Positions 18,949-27,467 of a stretch of 64,000 nucleotides of DNA are shown one piece after another. The translations under genes were made by a program, and so were the position numbers. The notes beneath the pieces are model-generated. The model did no database searches. It saw only the letters and a list, made by a program, of their open reading frames with translations, and was not told the DNA's origin. The stretch is taken from positions 1,119,501-1,183,500 of the forward strand of contig NZ_CP027218.1 of the NCBI RefSeq assembly GCF_004124275.1, in the 5' to 3' direction. How positions within the stretch are numbered: position 1 is the first letter of the stretch; every line of letters begins with the position of its first letter. The DNA comes from Pseudomonas sp. DTU12.3. Lineage in GTDB: Bacteria > Pseudomonadota > Gammaproteobacteria > Pseudomonadales > Pseudomonadaceae.

Positions 18949-19839
18949 TTATCGTGTCACGAGGTAAAGCCTGTGCGCTGTCTCACTCAGTATGAGCTCC
19001 TCAAGAATTTTCGTCCTGGACAACTGATGCTCTTCGGCAAGCTTATCGAGCGCGGCGTTGATGTTGTTGTTAAGCACAAAGTTGTACTGCTTCTTGTGGG
19101 TAGCGTTCACTCGCGTCTTTTGCGTGCTCCAGCGTCTCTTGATCTTCTCCACGTAGAGCTCTTTTTCGCCGGATGAGGCACCACTGTGGTCGAAAAACTC
19201 CAGTAGCTCGCCGTGTCGGGTGAAAGGCTTCTCTCGTCGGATGAGCGTCGGCTGGTTCTGCTCAAGCCAGCTCCACGCCAGTGAGCATTTTTCTCGCTCA
19301 TCTTGGTCTTTGAACCACTTGAAGATTTTGTCGGTTCGCAGGTGCTCATTCCAGTCTTCCGCAAGGTAGCGTAACGCCCTCTCTTTCCTACCGAAATCCG
19401 TATTCCAAAGATCGAAAAGTACTATCACCTGATCCTTGTTGGGCAGTGTTCGGAAAATGCTGTTGCGAAGCCTTAGGTTGGTCTTCCTCATGGCTTCTAC
19501 TGCCAACCATTTTGGCTGCCGCCCGTTCCTTTCTATCCAGCCAAAAGCCTCCAGCGGAAGGAGTTGCGTTTCTCGAGCGTGTTCAAGATCGCGCTTTAGA
19601 CTTCGCTTGTACTTGAGTGTCCGCGCGATTTTGTCACGCATCGTAGGGCTATTGAATTGGCAGTCATCGAGGCGCTCTCCTTCCCGTCCGACTAGAGATA
19701 GCCACAGCCAGGCCACCTCTCGGTTATTTAGTGACCATCCAGTCAGCAAGGCAGAAAGATTGTCATCGTCATCTTTTTGAGCGTCTTCGCTCAGAATAAA
19801 GGTCATGGATAGATCGCTTATAGATGTTTTGTAGAGCAT
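18949..19839 (-). CDS. Unknown island protein with ribbon-helix-helix-like C-terminus
   Basis: A 296-residue charged helical protein. The C-terminal part KKQYNFVLNNNINAALDKLA followed by EEHQLSRTKILEELI has the strand-helix-helix spacing of ribbon-helix-helix DNA-binding proteins. The N-terminal 230 residues match nothing I recognise. No strong ribosome-binding site precedes 19839; ATG 19806 (MTFILSED) is an alternative start. It is the innermost gene at the left end of the second island. Confidence 0.6.
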   Translation of the reverse strand: MLYKTSISDLSMTFILSEDAQKDDDDNLSALLTGWSLNNREVAWLWLSLVGREGERLDDCQFNSPTMRDKIARTLKYKRSLKRDLEHARETQLLPLEAFGWIERNGRQPKWLAVEAMRKTNLRLRNSIFRTLPNKDQVIVLFDLWNTDFGRKERALRYLAEDWNEHLRTDKIFKWFKDQDEREKCSLAWSWLEQNQPTLIRREKPFTRHGELLEFFDHSGASSGEKELYVEKIKRRWSTQKTRVNATHKKQYNFVLNNNINAALDKLAEEHQLSRTKILEELILSETAHRLYLVTR

Positions 19840-20217
19840 GTTAAGACGATTTTTAGACGTAAGATAGGGTTGTAATAGATGAGATTAAATTCTGTTGGGG
19901 GCCGGTTTGTATGACCCTTATAGCTTTTATGGTTGCTGCAAACTGGATTTTGGTAAGTCGTTAAACCTGAATGCTTCCATGCCAGTCGGGTTACTTAAGC
20001 AGTTTGTTGAGGCCACGATTGACTAGGGATGGTCACGCTCCTTTGAAATTATGCCCGTGGCGGGTCTGCGTACTACTGAATGAGTGCTCGCACCGACGCT
20101 GATGCGGAAGTCCTGGCACTGACAAGGTGATTGCCGTGATTACGATTTTGGATTGTTCCTGAACAGTATTTTTTTACTGCCACTGCAGATCCTCTGAGCT
20201 AACAGAGGAGCCCGCTC
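19840..20217. other. Gene-free stretch upstream of alpA-like gene
   Basis: Nothing coding is seen. The last 80 bp contain the ribosome-binding site and presumably the promoter of the AlpA-like gene. Confidence 0.4.
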
Positions 20218-20445
20218 ATGAGGATCATTCGCCTGAAAGAAGTAATCGATTCGACCGGCTTGGCACGGTCGACCATCTACAAGTACATCGGGGAGGGCAC
20301 CTTCCCGAAGCCGGTTTCGTTGGGGGATCGCTGCGTCGGCTGGGTAGACAGCGAGGTACACGACTGGATCCTGGCAAGGATTGAGGAGCGCGATTCGGCT
20401 GAAGACTCTCCAGTCCGACTTGGCCGCCTGGGCGTGGTCAGCTAG
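20218..20445 (+). CDS. AlpA-family regulator
   Basis: A 75-residue protein with the AlpA/MerR-like helix-turn-helix: MRIIRLKEVIDSTGLARSTI then YKYIGEGTFPKPVSLG and WVDSEVHDWILARI, almost the whole family consensus. GAGG lies 8 nt upstream of the ATG. AlpA proteins regulate excision and integrase genes of P4-like islands. It is followed by a strong terminator at 20459-20489. Confidence 0.92.
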   Translation: MRIIRLKEVIDSTGLARSTIYKYIGEGTFPKPVSLGDRCVGWVDSEVHDWILARIEERDSAEDSPVRLGRLGVVS

Positions 20446-20458
20446 TAGCTAACTTTTA

Positions 20459-20493
20459 GGCCATGACCGGGCGAAAGCCCGTCATGGCCTTTA
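20459..20493 (+). terminator. Rho-independent terminator after the AlpA-like gene
   Basis: GGCCATGAC and GTCATGGCC enclose an inner CGGGC/GCCCG stem with a GAAA tetraloop, followed by TTTATG, 14 nt past the stop codon. Confidence 0.85.
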
Positions 20494-20922
20494 TGCCGGT
20501 TGAGCCTTGCCGACCACTTGGCACTCCCTCCAGTAAGTCCGGGTGATGTTGCTCCCCATCGCTCGGGTTGCTGGAGGTCAGAGGGCCAGTGCCGGAGCTG
20601 TTGGAGCTGCCGGACGATGATTTATTTCCGGAGTGAGGCATAGGGTGAAAATGACGGTGTGGCTGGTTAGTCGGGGTCATTTTCCCAGGCACATCGAGGA
20701 AGGTGTTTTCGGTATGGGTAATATGCTTTTACTACTACTTACCACCTGTAAGGTTAGTAGGCTGGATACATCATCACCTGATGGGCTATTACCCCTTTGG
20801 CTCGCATACCGGTGGTATCACAACTATCTACTCGGTAGAGGTCTATCGGCCCGGAAAAGGTAGCGGTTAAAAATTACACAGTAGGCACTGGTTATGTAAC
20901 TCACTAACTGAGAGTCATAACC
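20494..20922. other. Leader region of the Gp2-like gene
   Basis: No credible gene is seen. The imperfect inverted pair CTACTTACC / GGTTAGTAG (about 20737-20763) lies in it. Short TTACTACTACTTACC runs of this kind commonly precede Gp2-type genes in Pseudomonas islands; their role is not known. Confidence 0.35.
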
Positions 20923-21591
20923 ATGCTTCGACATCCCGATAACACCAATCTCCATCTGCACCGCGAAGACACCTTCGAAGGCTTGCCAGTCATGGTCGAG
21001 AAAGGCCCCTTCGTTCGGCAATACCTATCCCGCTTGAAGCGCACCATAGATTTGGCTCTTAGCCAATACTCCAGAGTACTGGCCTTTAGAGTGGATCTCC
21101 GTCTGCCGCTCGGAGTCGATCTACCTGAATATGCGTACACGAATGAGGTCATAAGTAGGTTCGTAGCTTCCTTCAGCGCGAAGATCGAGCATAACCGTGA
21201 CAAGGCTCGTGAGCGGAGCCTGTACGCTCATGACTGCAAGGTCCGCTACGTCTGGGCCAGAGAAGTGGGGAATGGCAACAGGCCTCATTACCACCTGGTG
21301 ATATTGCTCAATCGAGATGCGTACCGGGCAGTAGGTCGGCTTGTATCCAGACGACCAAGGATCTTTAGTCGCATGGAGGAGGCATGGGCCAGTGCTTTGG
21401 GCCTGCCTGACGATCAAGTTGACGGGCTGGTCGAGATCCCTCGCAACGCAGAGTACCGATTAAACCGGTATCTGCGTGCCGGCGATGAGGACGTGCTGCC
21501 GGGTCTGTTCTACCGCGCCAGCTACCTGTGCAAGTCAGCTACGAAGTTGTATGGGGACAACCACCATTGCTTTGGATGCAGCAGGAGCTAA
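20923..21591 (+). CDS. Inovirus Gp2-like / YagK-YfjJ domain protein
   Basis: A 222-residue protein with VWAREVGNGNRPHYHLVILLN at its centre, the HxH-type core (here HYH) seen in the YagK/YfjJ C-terminal domain and inovirus Gp2 proteins, which resemble rolling-circle replication proteins. The C-terminal CKSATKLYGDNHHCFGCSRS is also typical. These genes are common cargo of P4-like islands and are often paired with AlpA, as here. Role in this element is not established. Confidence 0.82.
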   Translation: MLRHPDNTNLHLHREDTFEGLPVMVEKGPFVRQYLSRLKRTIDLALSQYSRVLAFRVDLRLPLGVDLPEYAYTNEVISRFVASFSAKIEHNRDKARERSLYAHDCKVRYVWAREVGNGNRPHYHLVILLNRDAYRAVGRLVSRRPRIFSRMEEAWASALGLPDDQVDGLVEIPRNAEYRLNRYLRAGDEDVLPGLFYRASYLCKSATKLYGDNHHCFGCSRS

Positions 21592-21670
21592 GTCACGACT
21601 CTGGTCTTGCCTCGAGTAGAGGCGCCAACACTATAGAAATCCCTGGTTCGTCGCTAAGATGCCCTGTTAT

Positions 21671-21696
21671 CATCATTTTTAGCATGACTAATGATG
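21671..21696 (+). promoter_or_regulatory. Candidate BrxR operator
   Basis: CATCATT (21671-21677) and AATGATG (21690-21696) form a perfect 7-bp inverted repeat with a 12-bp spacer, 25 bp before the brxR start. Known BrxR/WYL regulators bind inverted repeats upstream of their own BREX operon. This is the only obvious one in the 130-bp leader. Confidence 0.5.
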
Positions 21697-21721
21697 GCAG
21701 TGTGGACAAGGATCAATTTAA

Positions 21722-22615
21722 ATGCCGAATCTGGCACCGGGTGGAGCCTCACCTAATCAACGCGAACGCCTTTGGCAGATCGATTTCCTCGCGCGTTTTC
21801 GTGGTCAGGTGTCCCGGCAGGATCTGGTGCGTCGCTTTGGCATTGCACTGTCAAACGCCACTCGGGACTTCACTCTCTACCGTCAGTTGGCACCTGATAA
21901 CCTGGATTATGACCACCGCGACAAGGTGTATCGCAGGGCTAAAGGCTTCCAACCTCTGTTCATCTATGATTGTGAACATACCCTGCAAACCCTGACCTGG
22001 GGCCAAGGGGTGGGATTGGAAGCCTGTGACCAGCCGATTCTTGTTGACTCTGCGCCGACACTGAATCAGCCCGATCTAGATATTCTGGCAGCGGTATCCC
22101 GTGCCATGTATGCAGCCAAGGCGCTGACCATCCGTTATGTGTCTGTTAGTAGCGGTGAATCTACACGTGAAATTGTGCCGCACAGCTTGGTCAATACTGG
22201 CCAGCGCTGGCATACGCGCGCCTATTGTAGATCGCATTCCGAGTTCAGGGATTTTGTGCTGACCCGCATCACCGTCGCAGACGAAGTGGACGGTTTGATC
22301 GATGCAACGGTTGAGTCTTTGGCTCAGGATCAGGAGTGGAATCGTGAAGTGGAGCTGGAGCTGATTCCGCACCCCCGCGCAACCTATTCCCGTGCCATCG
22401 AGTTGGATTACGGTCTCGACTCCGGGCAATCCATCAAACTGTCAGTCCGGGCAGTAATGGCCGGCTATCTGCTGCGGCGTTGGGGTGTCGACTGCAGTCC
22501 CAAGGCATCATTGCACCCTGATGAGTATCAACTGGCGTTGCGTGACCCCGAGTGGGTCGCAAACCAGGTCAACCTGTCCATTGCCCCTGGCTTTAATGAT
22601 GAGAACGGCCGCTGA
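21722..22615 (+). CDS. brxR: BrxR, WYL-domain transcriptional regulator of BREX
   Basis: A 297-residue protein with an N-terminal winged helix (REERLWQ-like start, then RFRGQVSRQDLVRRFGIALS), a central WYL domain (about residues 125-200: YAAKALTIRYVSVSSGE, HSLVNTGQRWHTRAYCRSHS, FRDFVLTRI) and a WCX-type C-terminal domain. AAGGA lies about 9 nt before ATG 21722. BrxR represses BREX transcription by binding upstream inverted repeats. Here it heads the operon, overlapping brxA by one base (TGATG), with a candidate operator at 21671-21696. Confidence 0.9.
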   Translation: MPNLAPGGASPNQRERLWQIDFLARFRGQVSRQDLVRRFGIALSNATRDFTLYRQLAPDNLDYDHRDKVYRRAKGFQPLFIYDCEHTLQTLTWGQGVGLEACDQPILVDSAPTLNQPDLDILAAVSRAMYAAKALTIRYVSVSSGESTREIVPHSLVNTGQRWHTRAYCRSHSEFRDFVLTRITVADEVDGLIDATVESLAQDQEWNREVELELIPHPRATYSRAIELDYGLDSGQSIKLSVRAVMAGYLLRRWGVDCSPKASLHPDEYQLALRDPEWVANQVNLSIAPGFNDENGR

Positions 22616-23394
22616 TGAGCACGACCGAATCCCAACAAAAATTTGGCTTCAAGTTCGGCCGCAACGGTGCCCACTCCGCCCGCACCATGATGCTGGCAGA
22701 GATTACCGAGCTGTTTCATGGTCGTGGAATTGAGGCGAGCCTCGCCCAATACCAGGAAGACATAGAACTATTCAACGTGCTGCATAAGCCAACTGAGAAG
22801 GCAAGAAAGCTGACTTGGCGTCACCTGATCGACCTTTATGGCATGGATATCACTCTCCCGCTGTTCCGGACCTTTCGCCGTTTATGGGAGAGCGACGAAT
22901 CCGCAAGACCCATGCTTGCTTGCCAAATGGCGCTGGCTCGGGACCCGCTGCTGCAACTGTCCCAAGACAAGATCCTTTCGCTGGCGTCAGGTCAATGGCT
23001 GCCCCGTGAGGAAATGGAGCAGGCGCTGGACGAGCAATGCCCTGATCGCTACAGCAAAGCGATGCTTAAATCTCTGGCGCAGAACGTCAACGGCACCTGG
23101 ACGCATGCAGGCTTTCTGAAAGGGCGAACTAAAAAGCACCGTGCTGAGCCAGTGGTGCGCCCGGTCAACGTGGTGTTTGCCTTGTTTCTCGCTTATTTGC
23201 AAGGCGCCACCGGCAACCGGCTGTTTACCAGTAAATGGACCCTCCTGCTTAGCAGCCGCCAGGAGCGATTGCTGGAGTTGGCCCGTCAGGCCAGCTACAG
23301 CGGGATGATTAATTTCAAACACTCCAGTGAGGTGGTGGAAGTAACCTTCCCCGACTACCTGAGCAAGGAAGAGGAGTCCTGGTTGCATGAGTAA
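22615..23394 (+). CDS. brxA: BrxA, BREX DUF1819 protein
   Basis: A 259-residue DUF1819 protein. ARTMMLAEITELF at the N-terminus, the helical centre KLTWRHLIDLYGMDITLPLF and a C-terminal FKHSSEVVEVTFPDY agree with the family. BrxA is a small NusB-like DNA-binding component needed for full BREX protection. It overlaps brxR by one base and brxB by eight, so the set is translated together. Confidence 0.9.
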   Translation: MSTTESQQKFGFKFGRNGAHSARTMMLAEITELFHGRGIEASLAQYQEDIELFNVLHKPTEKARKLTWRHLIDLYGMDITLPLFRTFRRLWESDESARPMLACQMALARDPLLQLSQDKILSLASGQWLPREEMEQALDEQCPDRYSKAMLKSLAQNVNGTWTHAGFLKGRTKKHRAEPVVRPVNVVFALFLAYLQGATGNRLFTSKWTLLLSSRQERLLELARQASYSGMINFKHSSEVVEVTFPDYLSKEEESWLHE

Positions 23395-23932
23395 CCGACT
23401 GAACCGCCTTATCAAGAGCTACGCCAACCATATCAGCCTGCCTTGGATGAAGGGCTTGGCCAATGAACAGCGGGTGTTGTTTGCCGTTTACCATAAAGAG
23501 GACGAGCTCAAACTGCGTGCCAGGGTTGAAGAGTTTCGACTGGCTACCGAAAGCGCCGGTCACCCGTGGCTTGAGCTGGATGTTACCCGCCTGTTCTCTG
23601 GCTGGATGGCCAAGCAGAAGTACCGCGAAGACTACTTTGAAGACCCGGATACCCTAGCTCCCAAGTATAAGACCTTTGTCCGTCAGTCGGTCGAAGAGCT
23701 AGCTGAACGAATCAACAACCAAGCCGATGATAAGACCGTTGTCGCCCTCATAGGCTGCGGCACCCTGTTTGGTTTTGCCTCGGTCTCTGACTTTGTTAAA
23801 CAGCTGGCCGAGCATGTTCCGGGACGCCTATTGGTGCTCTTTCCAGGTGAGTACATTAATAACAGCTACCGCCTGCTCGATGCCCGCGATGGCTGGGGTT
23901 ACCAGGCTACTGCGATCACCGCAGATAACTGA
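23387..23932 (+). CDS. brxB: BrxB, BREX DUF1788 protein
   Basis: A 181-residue DUF1788 protein. Typical sequence includes PWLELDVTRLFSGWMA, VALIGCGTLFGFASVSDFV and LLVLFPGEYINNSYRLLDAR, the last being the family's best-known block. BrxB is required for both BREX methylation and restriction and is thought to be a structural link between components. It starts inside brxA; a 55-bp gap separates it from brxC. Confidence 0.93.
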   Translation: MSNRLNRLIKSYANHISLPWMKGLANEQRVLFAVYHKEDELKLRARVEEFRLATESAGHPWLELDVTRLFSGWMAKQKYREDYFEDPDTLAPKYKTFVRQSVEELAERINNQADDKTVVALIGCGTLFGFASVSDFVKQLAEHVPGRLLVLFPGEYINNSYRLLDARDGWGYQATAITADN

Positions 23933-23987
23933 TTCAGTCATATAAAGACACTAACGCACAGATTGGCGCAGTAGGCGCAAAGGGAGC

Positions 23988-26900
23988 ATGCCCAGGATGT
24001 TGAACCGCGAGATTTACCAGCTCGACCCCCAGCAGAATCGCCTGGAAAACAATGGTGTAGCTGAAGTTAAGGACGACCAGTCAGCCCAGGCACTCAAGAC
24101 CCTGCGCTACGAGTTGCAAACCTTTGTCTGCGATGGTGAGTACCAAGCCGGGCTCGACAAAATACTGTCTGCCTACCTGCGCAATTTGGGCGGCCAGCAC
24201 GAACAGCCCGGTGTGTGGATCTCTGGCTTCTTCGGTTCCGGTAAATCGCACCTGGCCAAAATGCTCCGCGCGCTGTGGACTAACCAGCCGTTCAGCGATG
24301 GCGTCTCTGCTCGCGATATTGCCGATTTGCCGCAGGAGGTCATAGACCACTTTAAGGAGCTGAGCAACGCCGCAAAACGCCACGGCGGTCTGCATGCCGC
24401 CTCTGGTACTTTGGGCTCCGGTGCTAACAACAACGTGCGTCTGGCGCTGCTCAACATTGTGTTCAAGTCCGCCGGTCTTCCCGAGCAGTACCATCAGGCC
24501 CGCTTTGTGCTGTGGCTGAAAAAGCAGGGTATTTTTGATCGGATCAAAGACAAGGTCGAAACTGCGGGCGACAGCTGGGACGACGAGCTAGAAGACCTCT
24601 ACGTTTCCCGAAGCATTGCCGGGGCACTGCTTGAGGTAGACAGCACCCTGGGCGATGACATCAAAGGTGTGCGCCAGCTACTGCGTGAGCAGTACCCAAA
24701 CGTTCAGGATGTCACCAACCAGCAGATGGTCGATGCTATTTACGACGCCCTATCCAAAGAAGGTCAGTTCCCGCTAACCTTGGTGGTGCTCGATGAGGTG
24801 CAACAGTACGTCGGCTCCGATACCGACAAAGCGCACCAAGTCCAAGAAGTAGTAGAAACCTGCTGCAAGCATTCTATCTTCCAGAACAAGCTGCTGTTTG
24901 TTGCCACCGGCCAGAGCGCCCTGTCGGGCATGCCTAATTTGCAGCGTCTGCTCGGTCGCTTCCAGATTCCAATTCAGTTGTCCGATACCGATGTCGAGTC
25001 GGTGATCCGCAAGGTCATCCTTCAGAAAAAAGCATCGGCCAAACCGCAGTTGGAACAGGTGCTGAAGTCCCATCTGGGCGAGATCTCGCGCCAGCTGCGT
25101 GGTACCAAAATCGAGCATCATCAAGATGACGAAAAAGTCATGTTGGCCGATTACCCGCTGCTTCCTGTGCGCCGCCGCTTCTGGGAGCGGGTGCTGCGTA
25201 TTGTCGACACCACCGGCACTGTTTCGCAATTGCGTAACCAGCTCAAGGTCATCCACGAAGCCGCTCAGGCCACCGCCGATTTGCCGCTTGGCCATGTGGT
25301 GCCGGCGGACTTCATTTACAACCAAATCGCAGTCAACCTGCTGCAAACGGGCGTAATCTCCAAAGAAATTGCCGAAACCATTGCTCGCCTGTCCGCCGGC
25401 GATGCTGACGATAAGCTCAAGTCGCGCATTCTAGGGTTGGTGCTGCTGATCGGTAAACTGCCTTCAGATCCCACCGCCGACTGCGGAGTGCGGGCCACCG
25501 CCGACATGCTGGCTGACCTGCTGATTGATGACCTCAATAGTGGCAAAGATTCTATTCGTACCAGCGTGCCTAAACTGCTGCAGGCATTGGCCGACGAAGG
25601 TCTGGTTATGCCTATGCAAACCAGCACCGGCACCGAGTTCCGTTTGCAAACTCAGGAGAGTGCGCAGTGGTACGACACACTTCGCCAGGAAGAAGCCGAC
25701 CTGCGCGGCAATATGCAGCGTATCGAAAATATCCGCGTAGACCTGTTGCACAAAGAACTGCGCCGCCAATTAGCCCAGGTGCGTCTCACCCAGGGCAAGT
25801 GCAACGAGCCGCGCCAAGTTATCCCTTGCTTTGACGCCGAGTTGCCCAAAGACGCCAAAGAAAAAGTCTACGTCTGGGTGCAGGACGAGATCGGATTAGG
25901 CATAACGGAAAAAAGCTTTCTTGCAGATGCTCGCAGTTGTCACCCCGGAGATCCTACTATTTTCGTATTTGTGCCGGGACGTAATCGCTCCGAGTTAACA
26001 AACGCCATCCTTGCCGAACACGCAGCTCACGCCACCTTGGAAAATCGCGGCATCCCCAATACCGATGCCGGCAAAGACGCCCGCAGCGCGATGGAAACCC
26101 GCTACCGCGATGCGCAAAAGCAGGTGCAAGCATTTCTGCGCGAAATCTTCGAAGGTGTGCAAGTGCTTCAGGCCGGAGGCAACGAAGTAGACGGCAACAC
26201 GATTGCTGAACGAGTAGAAACCGCTGCCAAAGCCTCGTTGATTCGCCTCTATCGCGACTTCGATGCCGCCGACCACCCCGGCTGGGGCAAGGTATACGAC
26301 CGCGCCAGTAAAGAGGGTGGGCAAAACGCCCTGGAAGCACTGGGCTACAGCGGTGATGTCGAACAGCACCCGGTGTGTGCGGCCATCAAGCGCTATATCG
26401 GGGTATCGAAAAAAGGCAGCGAGATCCGTGAGCACTTTCTGGGCGGCTCCTACGGCTGGCCGCAGGACGCCATCGACGGCGGTCTGGCCGTCCTCATGGC
26501 CACTGGCATTCTCATCGCCTACGACAACCGCAATAACCCGGTTACCGCCACAACGCTGGATCGCAAGCAGATCACTCAAACCAGCTATAAGCCGGAAAGC
26601 ATCACCATCCGCCCGGTAGACCTGATCAAGATACGTGGTGTACTCAGCAGCAGCGGCATCGATTGTCAGCCCGGTGAAGAAGCTAGCAAGCTGCCACTTC
26701 TGGCTGAAAAAGGTCGTGAACTAGCCAAGCGCGCCGGGGGGGAAGCCCCTCTGCCGAAAACCCCCGACAGCCGTATTTTCGACGAGCTGGCGCGTCACTC
26801 TGGTAATGCACAACTCAAGCATGTGCTCGATGAGCAAGACGCCATAAAACAGGCGGTCAAAGCTTGGGCCGATATTGCCCAACGTATCGAAGCGCGGCGC

Positions 26901-27467
26901 AGTGATTGGGCGCGGCTCAAAAACCTGCTCGATCTTAGTCGTGGTCTGTCTTTCCATGCTGCTATCCAGACCGAGGTGGATGCCATAGTCAGCCATCGAT
27001 CCCTGCTGGATGACCCCAATCCGGTATCCGGCCTGGTTCAGCAGCTGGTTAATAAGCTGCGCGATGCCATCCAGTTTCATGTGCAGGCCTATCAGGACCG
27101 GTATGCCGAATGCCTAATCCAACTGCAGGCCGACAGCCACTGGCAGCAACTCAGTGAGCAGCAAAAAAGCGACATCCTCGGCAAACGTAAACTGCTTTCC
27201 TTGGCGCAACCGGCGCTGAACGACGCCGAGGCCATTATTGACAGCCTCAATGAAGTCAGCCTGGAGCAGTGGACAGATCGCACTGAGTCGCTGTCCAGTA
27301 AATTTGATAACGCACGCATGGAAGCCGTTCAACTGCTGCAACCCAAACTGCAGCGCATCAGCCTGCCGCGCAAAACCTTCGAGACCGAAGCCGACGTCGA
27401 CACCTGGCTGGCAGAAGTGAAGCAACAGGTTCTCGACAAACTCAACGACGGACCGGTGACCTTCTGA
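23988..27467 (+). CDS. brxC: BrxC, large P-loop ATPase of BREX
   Basis: A 1159-residue AAA+-type protein, a usual size for BrxC (PglY). WISGFFGSGKSHLAKMLRAL near residue 80 is the Walker A motif, and TLVVLDEVQQYVG near residue 265 the Walker B motif. Sensor-like VATGQSALSG follows. The long C-terminal half is helical. BrxC is essential for BREX and is related to origin-recognition-type ATPases. ATG at 23988 follows AAGGGAGC closely; ATG 23997 (MLNREIYQ) has a more usual spacing and is an alternative. It overlaps pglX by one base. Confidence 0.95.
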   Translation: MPRMLNREIYQLDPQQNRLENNGVAEVKDDQSAQALKTLRYELQTFVCDGEYQAGLDKILSAYLRNLGGQHEQPGVWISGFFGSGKSHLAKMLRALWTNQPFSDGVSARDIADLPQEVIDHFKELSNAAKRHGGLHAASGTLGSGANNNVRLALLNIVFKSAGLPEQYHQARFVLWLKKQGIFDRIKDKVETAGDSWDDELEDLYVSRSIAGALLEVDSTLGDDIKGVRQLLREQYPNVQDVTNQQMVDAIYDALSKEGQFPLTLVVLDEVQQYVGSDTDKAHQVQEVVETCCKHSIFQNKLLFVATGQSALSGMPNLQRLLGRFQIPIQLSDTDVESVIRKVILQKKASAKPQLEQVLKSHLGEISRQLRGTKIEHHQDDEKVMLADYPLLPVRRRFWERVLRIVDTTGTVSQLRNQLKVIHEAAQATADLPLGHVVPADFIYNQIAVNLLQTGVISKEIAETIARLSAGDADDKLKSRILGLVLLIGKLPSDPTADCGVRATADMLADLLIDDLNSGKDSIRTSVPKLLQALADEGLVMPMQTSTGTEFRLQTQESAQWYDTLRQEEADLRGNMQRIENIRVDLLHKELRRQLAQVRLTQGKCNEPRQVIPCFDAELPKDAKEKVYVWVQDEIGLGITEKSFLADARSCHPGDPTIFVFVPGRNRSELTNAILAEHAAHATLENRGIPNTDAGKDARSAMETRYRDAQKQVQAFLREIFEGVQVLQAGGNEVDGNTIAERVETAAKASLIRLYRDFDAADHPGWGKVYDRASKEGGQNALEALGYSGDVEQHPVCAAIKRYIGVSKKGSEIREHFLGGSYGWPQDAIDGGLAVLMATGILIAYDNRNNPVTATTLDRKQITQTSYKPESITIRPVDLIKIRGVLSSSGIDCQPGEEASKLPLLAEKGRELAKRAGGEAPLPKTPDSRIFDELARHSGNAQLKHVLDEQDAIKQAVKAWADIAQRIEARRSDWARLKNLLDLSRGLSFHAAIQTEVDAIVSHRSLLDDPNPVSGLVQQLVNKLRDAIQFHVQAYQDRYAECLIQLQADSHWQQLSEQQKSDILGKRKLLSLAQPALNDAEAIIDSLNEVSLEQWTDRTESLSSKFDNARMEAVQLLQPKLQRISLPRKTFETEADVDTWLAEVKQQVLDKLNDGPVTF